Below are positions 24,740 through 30,792 of a stretch of 45,125 nucleotides of DNA, one piece after another. Positions within the stretch are counted from its first letter, which is position 1, and every line of letters begins with the position of its first letter. The position numbers and the translations under genes are program-made. The stretch is from the IMG/VR virus record IMGVR_UViG_3300034198_006985, positions 1 through 45,125 of that record; one strand, 5' to 3'. The stretch comes from a virus. The notes under the pieces were generated by a model. It was not told the DNA's origin and ran no database searches. It saw only the letters and a list, made by a program, of their open reading frames with translations.

Positions 24740-25552
24740 ATGAATGTCCTTGATCTTTTTTCTGGCATTGGTGGGTTTAGTTTGGGGCTTGAAAGGGCGG
24801 GGATGAAAACCGTTGCTTTTTGTGAGATTGATAAAAAGGCTCGTCAAGTTTTGAAAAAGCATTGGCCTGATGTGCCAATTTTTGATGACGTTAAAACTCT
24901 GACCAAGGAAAAGTTGGATGAGCAAACCATTACAGTTGATGTTATTTGCGGAGGATTCCCTTGCCAAGACATATCCCTCGCAGGGCAAGGAGCAGGACTT
25001 GCAGGTGAACGAAGCGGACTCTGGTTCCAATTCCATCGCCTCATTGAAGAAATTAGACCGTCGTGGGTCATCATTGAAAACGTCTCAGCCCTTCGGTCTA
25101 GAGGATTGGATCAAGTTCTCCGGTCGCTCTCTCAGATCGGGTATGATGCGGAGTGGCACTGTATTACCGCTTCCGCCGTTGGTGCGCCTCACCAAAGGGA
25201 CCGCATCTGGATTGTGGCCTACTCCAACCGCGACGGAGAATGGGCCGGGGATGGATCGGAACAACCCAAGGGGAATACAGCAGGGCAACGCATTAGCGAC
25301 AGCAGTAGCTTGGGAATCAAAGGGATGGTGGCCAACGCCCTGCGCCAGAGATTGGAAGGACAATGGAAAATCTCCGGCGGAATTAGCGAGGAACAGCAAA
25401 ACATTAGCGACTCATGCTGGTGGGCAATTGAACCCGCAATGGGTAGAGTGGCTTATGGGATTCCCGGTAGGGTGGACAGACTTAAACAATTAGGAAATGC
25501 TGTTGTGCCTCAAATACCGGAATTGATTGGCAAGGCTATAATGGCATGTTAG
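24740..25552 (+). CDS. C5 cytosine-specific DNA methyltransferase
   Basis: The 270-residue protein carries the ordered C5-MTase motifs: I DLFSGIGGF (residues 4-12), IV GGFPCQDIS with catalytic Cys near 75, VI ENV near 113, VIII QRDR near 152, and X LGNAVVPQ near 252. It methylates cytosine in a short DNA site, probably protecting phage DNA from host restriction. The segment between VIII and X (about 165-235) is shorter and more degenerate than a usual target-recognition domain. That segment also encodes another protein in the +1 frame. No partner restriction enzyme is seen. Confidence 0.88.
   Translation: MNVLDLFSGIGGFSLGLERAGMKTVAFCEIDKKARQVLKKHWPDVPIFDDVKTLTKEKLDEQTITVDVICGGFPCQDISLAGQGAGLAGERSGLWFQFHRLIEEIRPSWVIIENVSALRSRGLDQVLRSLSQIGYDAEWHCITASAVGAPHQRDRIWIVAYSNRDGEWAGDGSEQPKGNTAGQRISDSSSLGIKGMVANALRQRLEGQWKISGGISEEQQNISDSCWWAIEPAMGRVAYGIPGRVDRLKQLGNAVVPQIPELIGKAIMAC
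24918..25493 (+). CDS. Gene nested out of frame inside the cytosine methyltransferase
   Basis: A 191-residue frame lies wholly inside the methyltransferase gene in another phase. It contains LFAEDSLAKTYPS (residues about 9-21), a DRRGSSLKTSQ segment, SGMMRSGTVLPLPPLVRLT, two W-P-T-P motifs (LWPTPTATE and WWPTPCARDW) and LNPQWVEWLMGFPVGWTDL near the C-terminus. These motifs recur in a phage/prophage protein type I recall beside C5 methyltransferases, so the frame is not a chance shadow. The function is not known to me; a methylation-linked role follows only from context. ATG lies after GTTGGATG with a weak ribosome site. Confidence 0.68.
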   Translation: MSKPLQLMLFAEDSLAKTYPSQGKEQDLQVNEADSGSNSIASLKKLDRRGSSLKTSQPFGLEDWIKFSGRSLRSGMMRSGTVLPLPPLVRLTKGTASGLWPTPTATENGPGMDRNNPRGIQQGNALATAVAWESKGWWPTPCARDWKDNGKSPAELARNSKTLATHAGGQLNPQWVEWLMGFPVGWTDLNN

Positions 25553-25564
25553 ATTAAAAAATGA

Positions 25565-25594
25565 GGCCCAAAGGGACGCCAATCCCTCTGGGCC
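25565..25594 (+). other. Intergenic hairpin 1 after the methyltransferase gene
   Basis: GGCCCAAAGGGA (25565-25576) pairs with TCCCTCTGGGCC (25583-25594) over 12 positions with one A-C mismatch and a six-base loop. No T tract follows, so it is not a simple intrinsic terminator. It may protect or process the transcript between the methylase and initiator genes. Confidence 0.6.
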
Positions 25595-25600
25595 AATAAA

Positions 25601-25650
25601 CGGAACAATCGCGGTGTTCCGGTAAGAACGAGTGAATTATACGTCTCGTT
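25601..25650 (+). other. Intergenic hairpins 2 and 3 upstream of the replication initiator
   Basis: CGGAACA (25601-25607) pairs perfectly with TGTTCCG (25615-25621), and AACGAG (25627-25632) with CTCGTT (25645-25650). With the stronger hairpin just before, three stem-loops fill most of the 135-base gap ahead of the initiator gene. A structured leader or attenuator is possible; I see no match to a known riboswitch. Confidence 0.45.
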
Positions 25651-25687
25651 TCTCATCGGATCAACCTATTTCAGGAAGGTTCATCTG

Positions 25688-26110
25688 ATGGCCCCTTGGT
25701 TCAGATTATACTGTGAAGTTATTGACGACCCTAAGGTTCAGGAACTCTCTCCTGAAACGTTTCAGGGTTGGATTAACGTGCTTTGCTTGGCTGGAAAGAA
25801 CAAGGGAGTCCTCCCTTCCATGAAGCACATGATGTTCTCTCTCCGCCGGTCGGAAGCCGAGGTCAAAAAGTTGTTGGCAGAGTTAATCTCTTGTGGGCTT
25901 TTGGACAAAAAAGGTGATATAATTCAACCACATAACTGGCAAAATCGGCAATTTATTAGTGACAGTTCTACGGAAAGAGTGAAACGTTTCAGGCAACGTT
26001 TCCGTAACGTTTCAGGTAGCGTTTCTGAAACGTTGAATGAAACGGACCAGATACAGATACAGAAACAGATACAGACTGTCTTAAAGAATCCGTTCCAAGA
26101 AGAAGTCTAG
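25688..26110 (+). CDS. Replication initiator-like protein containing an iteron array
   Basis: The 140-residue protein has a winged-helix-like N-terminal domain (WFRLYCEVIDDPKVQELSPE, FQGWINVLCLAGKNKGVLPS, EVKKLLAELISCGLLDKKGD) and the motif STERVKRFRQRFRN. This layout is typical of phage replication proteins of the DnaD/DnaT-like type. The C-terminal third is low-complexity (SGSVSETLNET and QIQIQKQIQT), where the DNA forms evenly spaced repeats. Helicase and primase genes follow, completing a replication module. It is short for the family and has no second domain, so a role in loading the downstream helicase is inference. AGGAAGG precedes ATG. Confidence 0.68.
   Translation: MAPWFRLYCEVIDDPKVQELSPETFQGWINVLCLAGKNKGVLPSMKHMMFSLRRSEAEVKKLLAELISCGLLDKKGDIIQPHNWQNRQFISDSSTERVKRFRQRFRNVSGSVSETLNETDQIQIQKQIQTVLKNPFQEEV
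25751..25766. repeat. 16-bp palindrome matching the iteron core
   Basis: CCTGAAACGTTTCAGG is a perfect 16-base palindrome inside the initiator gene. It carries the ACGTTTCAGG core of the array at 25981-26045, which lies about 230 bases downstream. Confidence 0.7.
25981..26077. repeat. Iteron-like array and 6-bp tandem repeats, candidate replication origin
   Basis: ACGTTTC occurs at 25984, 25996 and 26007 and GCGTTTC at 26019, spaced 12, 11 and 12 bases. Inverted copies follow at 26025-26034 and 26035-26045. Immediately after lie five CAGATA-like hexamers (26048-26077). Direct repeats inside the initiator gene, followed by a low-complexity tract, recall the lambda origin inside gene O. The repeats are also coding, so protein-level low complexity is the competing explanation. 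Confidence 0.6.
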
Positions 26111-26170
26111 GTTATCTAGTAAGGCTCTAGGTTAGGTATACGCGCGAGGGCGGCAAGGAGAAACTTGACA

Positions 26171-27658
26171 ATGGATTTACGCAAATATCAAACCGACGCG
26201 ATCAGCCAACTTAGGCGTTCTCTTGGCACGGGCAAGAAGCGGCCTGTGGTCATGGCTCCGACGGGAGCGGGTAAGACGATCATCGCGGCCTCAATCATCC
26301 GCATGGCTCGTGAGAAGGGCAGCAAGGTGATCTTCTGCGTCCCAATGCTGTCGCTGATTGACCAGACGGTCAAAAGGTTTCAGGCGCACGGCATCTGGGA
26401 CATCGGGGTCATGCAAGGTTTCCATGAGATGACCGACTGGACCCAGCCCGTTCAGGTTTGCTCAATTCAGACCCTTATGCGGCGGAAATTGCCAGAAGCC
26501 GATTTGGTTATCATCGACGAATGCCATGTGATGTTCAAATTTTTGGCAGAGTGGGCCAATTACGATGATTGGAAGTCGGTGCCGTTTGTCGGGCTGTCGG
26601 CTACGCCTTGGCAAAAGGGCATGGGTAAAATCTGGGACTACCTGATCATCGCTACGACGACCCAACAACTGATCGACATGGGCCACCTGAGCGATTTTAA
26701 AGTTTTTGCGCCGGCACACCCAGACCTGAGCGGGGTCAAGACTGTTGCGGGGGATTACGATCTCAAGGGGTTGGGCGCTGCAATGGATCAGGGCGCGTTG
26801 GTGGCGGATATTGTTTCAACTTGGTTGGAGCAAGCTGAGAATCGACCAACGGTTTGTTTTGCGGTTAATCGGGTTCACGCCAAACACATCCAAGCCAAGT
26901 TTGAGGCAGCTAAGGTTCCCACGGCCTACATGGACGCTTACACGAGATTGGACGAGCGGAACGATATTGTCAGGGACTTTGAGAGCGGCAAGGTCAAGGT
27001 CATCTGCAACGTCGGGGTTTTGACCACAGGTTTTGACGCTGATGTGCGGTGTATCATTCTGGCACGGCCTACCAAGTCGGAAATTCTTTACGTCCAGATG
27101 ATCGGTCGTGGTCTACGCACAGCCAATGGCAAGGACCACTGCCTGGTGCTTGACCACAGCGACACAACCTTGCGTTTAGGGTTTGTTACGGACATTCATC
27201 ACACGGAACTTGACGACGGGTCCAAGCGTTCTACTCGCAAGGAGAAAACAACTTTGCTCCCCAAGGAATGCTCAAAGTGCGCTTTCCTCAAACCGCCGAG
27301 AATGCGTCAGTGCCCAAACTGTGGGTTTGTGGCTGAGGCCGTCGATCGGGTGGAAAACATTTCTGGTGAACTTTACGAGTTGACCCGTGAGAAGCACGCA
27401 AAGCCTAAAGATTGGACGATTGAGCAGAAACAGGAGTTCTACTCGGAATTGCTGCTTTACGCCCATCTGAGGGGCTACAAGCGGGGTTGGGCCTATCACG
27501 CCTACAAGCATCGGATGGCTGTGGGCCCCGCCAATGTGCTCTTGGAACGGATGGCAAAACATCTCAGCGAGAAGACTGAGGCTTGGATCAGGCACTACCA
27601 CATCGCCAAGGCTAAGGGACGGGAGCGGTCAAATGTCGTTTATGCAAATTCCCGCTAG
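26171..27658 (+). CDS. Superfamily 2 DEAD/DEAH-type helicase with zinc finger
   Basis: The protein has about 495 residues. Helicase motifs in order: DLRKYQTDAI (Q-like), APTGAGKT (Walker A, about 28-35), DECH (Walker B, about 116-119), LSATPW (motif III, about 141-146), NVGVLTTGFD (motif V) and QMIGRGLR (motif VI, near 308). CSKC and CPNC near 367 and 380 form a zinc ribbon, followed by a helical C-terminus. It likely unwinds DNA at the phage origin or forks, being placed between initiator and primase. ATG 26171 was chosen; TTG 26165 lies only four bases after AAGGAG, so the start is not certain. Confidence 0.86.
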   Translation: MDLRKYQTDAISQLRRSLGTGKKRPVVMAPTGAGKTIIAASIIRMAREKGSKVIFCVPMLSLIDQTVKRFQAHGIWDIGVMQGFHEMTDWTQPVQVCSIQTLMRRKLPEADLVIIDECHVMFKFLAEWANYDDWKSVPFVGLSATPWQKGMGKIWDYLIIATTTQQLIDMGHLSDFKVFAPAHPDLSGVKTVAGDYDLKGLGAAMDQGALVADIVSTWLEQAENRPTVCFAVNRVHAKHIQAKFEAAKVPTAYMDAYTRLDERNDIVRDFESGKVKVICNVGVLTTGFDADVRCIILARPTKSEILYVQMIGRGLRTANGKDHCLVLDHSDTTLRLGFVTDIHHTELDDGSKRSTRKEKTTLLPKECSKCAFLKPPRMRQCPNCGFVAEAVDRVENISGELYELTREKHAKPKDWTIEQKQEFYSELLLYAHLRGYKRGWAYHAYKHRMAVGPANVLLERMAKHLSEKTEAWIRHYHIAKAKGRERSNVVYANSR

Positions 27659-28613
27659 GGACCTCGCTCGGGGGCGGTGGCGGATTATCCTGACCTCCTT
27701 GGGGATGAACGCTAACTTTTTGGGCAAGAACCGATCGGGTTGCCCCCTTTGTGGCGGCAAGGACAGGTTTAGGTTTGACGACAAAGACGGACACGGAAGT
27801 TATTTTTGCAACCAGTGCGGCTCAGGAGACGGATTCATGCTCGCTCAAAAATTTACGGGCCGTCCGTTTGCCGTTATCGCTGACATGGTAAGAAACCTTT
27901 TTCAAGAACCGATCCCAGAAGGAAAAACCAAATTGACCCGCAGGGAGGACAGGCAACATACGTATGATCGCATTTGGAACGCCGCACAGCGACCTTCAGA
28001 GGGTGGGCCGCTACACGCCTACCAGACAAATAGATTTGGCCGCCCTTGGCCTTCTAATGCAATCCGTGAGGCCATCCAGTTCAAGCATTTGGAGAGCAAT
28101 TCTGTCTGTGCGGCTCAAATTGCGCGGATCACGGATGCCACGGGACAGTTGGTCAATCTGCACGTGACTTACCTTACAAAGGACGGCAAGAAGGCCGATG
28201 TGACCCCGCAGAAGAGGGTTTTGTCGGGCAAGTTGCCTGAAGGGTCAGCGATCAGGATTTGGCCTGCTGCTCGTATCATGGGTATTGCTGAGGGAATTGA
28301 GACGGCCATTGCGGCGGCGGTTCTATTCAGGATGCCAGTTTGGGCGGCGATCAACGGTTCTTTACTGGCAAAATGGAACCCGCCTGAGCAAGCGGAGATA
28401 ATTCATATTTTTGGTGACAATGACGAGAATTTTACGGGTCAGGCCAAGGCGTATGAGTTGGCGCACAAAATTAAATTATTAGGGAAACACGAGGTTCATG
28501 TTAAAATCCCACCCCATGCAGGGTGGGACTGGAACGATGTGATGTTGGACAAATTAAAGGCTCACCAAGAGTCGGAAATCCAATCGTCACAAGCTGTTAC
28601 GATGGAATCATGA
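27633..28613 (+). CDS. Primase with CHC2-like zinc finger and Toprim domain
   Basis: From ATG 27633 the protein has 326 residues. The N-terminal zinc-binding domain shows CPLCGGKDRFRFDDK and FCNQCGSGDGF (Cys residues near 37, 40, 60 and 63), the pattern of P4/T7-type phage primases. A linker leads to a Toprim domain with MGIAEGIETAIAAAVLF (about 216-232, with catalytic Glu) and HIFGDNDEN (about 259-267, acidic pair). It makes RNA primers for replication. GGGAG precedes the ATG, which overlaps the helicase end by 26 bases; the frame extends further upstream only as helicase-overlapping shadow. It has no helicase domain of its own. Confidence 0.86.
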   Translation: MSFMQIPARDLARGRWRIILTSLGMNANFLGKNRSGCPLCGGKDRFRFDDKDGHGSYFCNQCGSGDGFMLAQKFTGRPFAVIADMVRNLFQEPIPEGKTKLTRREDRQHTYDRIWNAAQRPSEGGPLHAYQTNRFGRPWPSNAIREAIQFKHLESNSVCAAQIARITDATGQLVNLHVTYLTKDGKKADVTPQKRVLSGKLPEGSAIRIWPAARIMGIAEGIETAIAAAVLFRMPVWAAINGSLLAKWNPPEQAEIIHIFGDNDENFTGQAKAYELAHKIKLLGKHEVHVKIPPHAGWDWNDVMLDKLKAHQESEIQSSQAVTMES

Positions 28614-28861
28614 TCCAAAGCCTTAAAAATGGCATCTACGGCGGGTCCATCTTTAGCGTTGATGGAGAGGACCGTTTCTCCTTCTTCATCAAGAAGGTCG
28701 GCAACGATCTTGCCGAAACCGTCGATCTCAGCCCCGCCGACATAGCCACTGGAACGGTCGTCGGATTCTACGTGAAAATCGACAACGACGTACCCCGTGG
28801 CGAAATACTCTTTTCCATTGAGGGTGATGGCGATGTCTTTAAAGGTATATTCAATGTCCAT
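28562..28861 (-). CDS. Small acidic minus-strand protein under an operator-bearing promoter
   Basis: The 99-residue acidic protein reads MDIEYTFKDIAITLNGKEYF at the N-terminus, has a central GGAEIDGFGKIVADLLDEEG and ends VTACDDWISDSW. AGGAG lies six bases before ATG, and a strong promoter containing the TGCCC operator lies just upstream, so I favour it as real. It overlaps the primase end by 52 bases and is opposite another plausible frame. No family is recognised. The charge and early-type promoter would suit a host-takeover protein, but that is speculation. Confidence 0.6.
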   Translation of the reverse strand: MDIEYTFKDIAITLNGKEYFATGYVVVDFHVESDDRSSGYVGGAEIDGFGKIVADLLDEEGETVLSINAKDGPAVDAIFKALDHDSIVTACDDWISDSW

Positions 28862-28882
28862 GACAGTCTCCTATTTGCTTGA
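28610..28882 (+). CDS. Alternative plus-strand reading frame opposite the minus-strand gene
   Basis: This 90-residue frame starts at ATG 28610, overlapping the primase stop (ATGA), and includes YGGSIFSVDGEDRFSFFIKK and VDLSPADIATGTVVGFYVKI. Translational coupling to the primase favours it. Against it: no ribosome site, and exact codon-on-codon opposition to the minus-strand gene, which makes a coding frame appear protein-like on the other strand. I think it less likely than the minus gene. Confidence 0.25.
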   Translation: MIQSLKNGIYGGSIFSVDGEDRFSFFIKKVGNDLAETVDLSPADIATGTVVGFYVKIDNDVPRGEILFSIEGDGDVFKGIFNVHDSLLFA

Positions 28883-28889
28883 TGTGATA

Positions 28890-28917
28890 ATCATATAGTG
28901 CCCACAGGGCATGTCAA
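28890..28917 (-). promoter_or_regulatory. Strong minus-strand promoter with a TGCCC-N3-GGGCA operator
   Basis: On the minus strand TTGACA (28917-28912), a 16-base spacer and TATGAT (28895-28890) form a near-consensus sigma-70 promoter about 30 bases before the minus-strand gene. The spacer holds TGCCCTGTGGGCA (28911-28899), one base different from the 23617-23629 operator and in the same place between -35 and -10. Confidence 0.75.
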
Positions 28918-28935
28918 GTGTAAACTATACAAATC

Positions 28936-28963
28936 TTGACAAATATTTTTGGGTGCATAGGAT
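28936..28963 (+). promoter_or_regulatory. Plus-strand promoter, divergent from the previous one
   Basis: TTGACA (28936-28941), 16 bases and TAGGAT (28958-28963) form a promoter firing rightward. Its -35 is only 18 bases from the opposing -35, so the operator at 28899-28911 could affect both. The predicted transcript start is at or next to ATG 28971, implying a leaderless first gene or a further promoter. Confidence 0.55.
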
Positions 28964-28970
28964 CAGGTGC

Positions 28971-29117
28971 ATGAAAGCATGGTTAGTGATATGGTTGCCT
29001 TACATCTACATGGGTGTGATGATGTCTTTGGCGACATTGGTTTTGATAGCAAGTTTTGTTGGGGATTACTTACGTTTTCTCCGTGGCAAAAACGATAAAA
29101 TACATTATAATTCATAG
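28971..29117 (+). CDS. Single-membrane-segment microprotein
   Basis: From ATG 28971 there are 48 residues: KAWLVIWLPYIYMGVMMSLA then TLVLIASFVGDYLRFLRG, essentially one or two hydrophobic segments followed by a basic tail (GKNDKIHYNS). An inner-membrane location is expected. The frame extends 20 codons upstream, but those lie over the promoter, so ATG 28971 after CAGGTGC is preferred. A role in superinfection control or lysis is possible but unsupported. Confidence 0.5.
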   Translation: MKAWLVIWLPYIYMGVMMSLATLVLIASFVGDYLRFLRGKNDKIHYNS

Positions 29118-29129
29118 GCTTAGATAAGA

Positions 29130-29618
29130 ATGGCACGTGGTAAAAAGCAAGCAGGCGAGGAGCAGCAACCCCGTACTGTGGGACGGCCTACTCTCTATGA
29201 TCCATCATACTGCGATCGGGTCTTAGCTATGGGTAAGCAAGGTATGAGCCTTGTTGAGATGGCTTCTGAACTGAATGTCAGTAGGGCTAATCTCTACGAT
29301 TGGGCAGAGCAGAATCCTGAATTTTCTGCATGTCTTATACGCGCACGCGAGGAGAGCCAGGCATGGTGGGAGAGAACAGGGCGGCTGGGGGTGTTCAAGG
29401 GTGACAACGAGATCGACTCTAATTTGTGGTTCAGGAATGTAACCAAGCGGTTCCGCCAAGATTGGGGTGAGCAGAGACAGATAGAGGTAGACTCAGGAGA
29501 AATGATTGAGGCCAAGCCGATACCGATTGAGGCGGATAGGCTATCTCCTGAAAAGCGGGAACTTCTGAAGGAACTTTTATTAGAATTGAGAAGTATTGGG
29601 GAGGCTGAGAATGGCTAA
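29130..29618 (+). CDS. terS: Terminase small subunit
   Basis: The 162-residue protein begins with a basic stretch then RPTLYDPSYCDRVLAMGKQG, MSLVEMASELNVSRANLYDW (a helix-turn-helix, residues about 40-59) and the C-terminal LWFRNVTKRFRQDWGEQRQI, a pattern typical of phage small terminases. It recognises phage DNA and brings it to the large subunit, encoded about 2.5 kb downstream with small genes between. The C-terminal helix may contact the large subunit. The separation from terL is larger than usual. Confidence 0.82.
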   Translation: MARGKKQAGEEQQPRTVGRPTLYDPSYCDRVLAMGKQGMSLVEMASELNVSRANLYDWAEQNPEFSACLIRAREESQAWWERTGRLGVFKGDNEIDSNLWFRNVTKRFRQDWGEQRQIEVDSGEMIEAKPIPIEADRLSPEKRELLKELLLELRSIGEAENG

Positions 29619-29787
29619 TGACAAACCCAAAAGACCCCTCACAAAAAAAGAGTGGGCAATTAAGGAACGTCTACGGGTAGAGCGGGTTAGAGATTTCTAC
29701 CGCCCCCGCAAATCAGTTACCTTGCCTCGTTTCTCATGGGACGGGGATAAGGATGACAGGGTTCAGGAGCAAAAGAATAATGGCTGA
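29611..29787 (+). CDS. Small basic protein, function unknown
   Basis: From ATG 29611 there are 58 residues, strongly basic (KPKRPLTKKEWAIKERLRVE, RVRDFYRPRKSV) with a polar C-terminus. GGGAGG lies six bases before ATG, and the start overlaps the small terminase stop. The charge suggests nucleic-acid binding; no family is recognised. Confidence 0.55.
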   Translation: MANDKPKRPLTKKEWAIKERLRVERVRDFYRPRKSVTLPRFSWDGDKDDRVQEQKNNG

Positions 29788-29965
29788 AGGTAGACATGCC
29801 GACCCAGAAACCTTAAACTACATAATAGACCTAAGGAAGAAACTGGCAGAAGCCGAGCGCCAGAGGGATAATGCCCTCAGTTATTTAAAAGCCCTGAATG
29901 ATGAGCGGAGAGAATTGATTAAAAAGCTGAAGGAAAACGGTCTGGAGGAAGATCGGGACTGTTAG
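29780..29965 (+). CDS. Small coiled-coil protein, function unknown
   Basis: From ATG 29780 there are 61 residues forming one charged coiled coil (LNYIIDLRKKLAEAERQRDN, ALNDERRELIKKLKENGLEE). It overlaps the previous gene by eight bases, with AGGAG upstream. No family is recognised. Confidence 0.52.
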   Translation: MAEGRHADPETLNYIIDLRKKLAEAERQRDNALSYLKALNDERRELIKKLKENGLEEDRDC

Positions 29966-30002
29966 ATCAGGGCGGGTTGAGGTATTGGGCGCAAGCCTAA
30001 CC

Positions 30003-30031
30003 TTGACAAAGATACCGAGGTAAGGGATATT
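30003..30031 (+). promoter_or_regulatory. Candidate promoter for the nuclease and small-gene operon
   Basis: TTGACA (30003-30008), a 17-base spacer and GATATT (30026-30031) lie 29 bases before the next start, in the only real gap (29966-30059) between the terminase subunits. The -35 is perfect and the -10 moderate. No TGCCC operator is present here. Confidence 0.5.
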
Positions 30032-30059
30032 CAAATAGTGAATTGATATAGGAATATAG

Positions 30060-30545
30060 ATGTCTGAGCAGCACAATAAGTTCTTGGAACGGTTAAGGTC
30101 ATCAAGCGATGCCGTCTTTGCTGTTGCTTTATGGTTCTTCCATAGGGGCTATTCAGTCCATATCCCTAAAGTAGACTATGCCTCTGACGCTTCCCAATTT
30201 GAGGACTATGTGGATGATGGCGATCTTTATGTCACCAAGGTCCACGGCAACCGTCAAAGGATAGAAGTAAAGGGCAAGAAGGGCCTAAACTTCACAGGGT
30301 CTCATGACTGGCCCAAGGGCTTCAATGGCATGTTCATGAGCAATGTGGCGGCTTACGAGAGGGCCGATCCAAAGCCTGACGCGTATTTTATTGTCTCGGC
30401 TGACCTGAGGTATGCGGCGATTCTCCATGCCAAGACAAAGCCGTTCTGGACGATCAGAAGCGTTCTTTGTAGCAATACGGGGAATTACGAGGATATTTAC
30501 TCTGCGCCAGTAGAAAAGGCGGTTTTTATCAAATTAGGGGATTGA
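30060..30545 (+). CDS. PD-(D/E)XK nuclease-like protein
   Basis: The 161-residue protein has DDGDLYVTKVHGNRQRIEVKG (given as DGDLYV then RIEVKGKKG, residues about 53-76), the spacing of the Asp and the E-x-K of PD-(D/E)XK nucleases, followed by a conserved-looking GSHDWPKGFNGMFMSNVAAY. Such folds occur in junction resolvases, repair and restriction-like enzymes. A DNA-cutting role in recombination or packaging is plausible given the location between terminase genes. Exact family uncertain. Confidence 0.58.
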   Translation: MSEQHNKFLERLRSSSDAVFAVALWFFHRGYSVHIPKVDYASDASQFEDYVDDGDLYVTKVHGNRQRIEVKGKKGLNFTGSHDWPKGFNGMFMSNVAAYERADPKPDAYFIVSADLRYAAILHAKTKPFWTIRSVLCSNTGNYEDIYSAPVEKAVFIKLGD

Positions 30546-30546
30546 G

Positions 30547-30792
30547 ATGGATATATTAGGACGGTTGCGTGTTGCTGCGGAATTTAAAAACCGTAGGGAA
30601 AAACTTGATAGCCCAAACATTATTCATGAAGCCGCCGACGAGATTGAGCGGTTGCGGGAAGCGTTGCAAAAAATTGCAGACATTGAGCATGAGGATGTTC
30701 CTGCGCCAAGAATACCTAATGAAGGTGTAACATGGACTGTTCTGGCGATGGCCGTTGGTCTTGCTGAAAAGGCACTGAAGGAGGGAGAGTGA
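30547..30792 (+). CDS. Small phage protein with EAADEIERLREAL motif
   Basis: The 81-residue protein has IIHEAADEIERLREALQKIA, a helical motif common in small accessory phage proteins, and a C-terminal VLAMAVGLAEKALKEGE helix. Function is not known. It starts one base after the nuclease stop and overlaps the next gene (TGATG). Confidence 0.6.
   Translation: MDILGRLRVAAEFKNRREKLDSPNIIHEAADEIERLREALQKIADIEHEDVPAPRIPNEGVTWTVLAMAVGLAEKALKEGE

Noticed and set aside
25085-25399. Minus-strand frame inside the methyltransferase
   Set aside because: Two plus-strand frames already explain this DNA; the minus frame lacks motifs and a ribosome site.
26166-26190. TTGACA at the helicase start considered as a promoter
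   Set aside because: The only -10-like match gives a 15-base spacer and would start transcription inside the gene; it lies in translated sequence.
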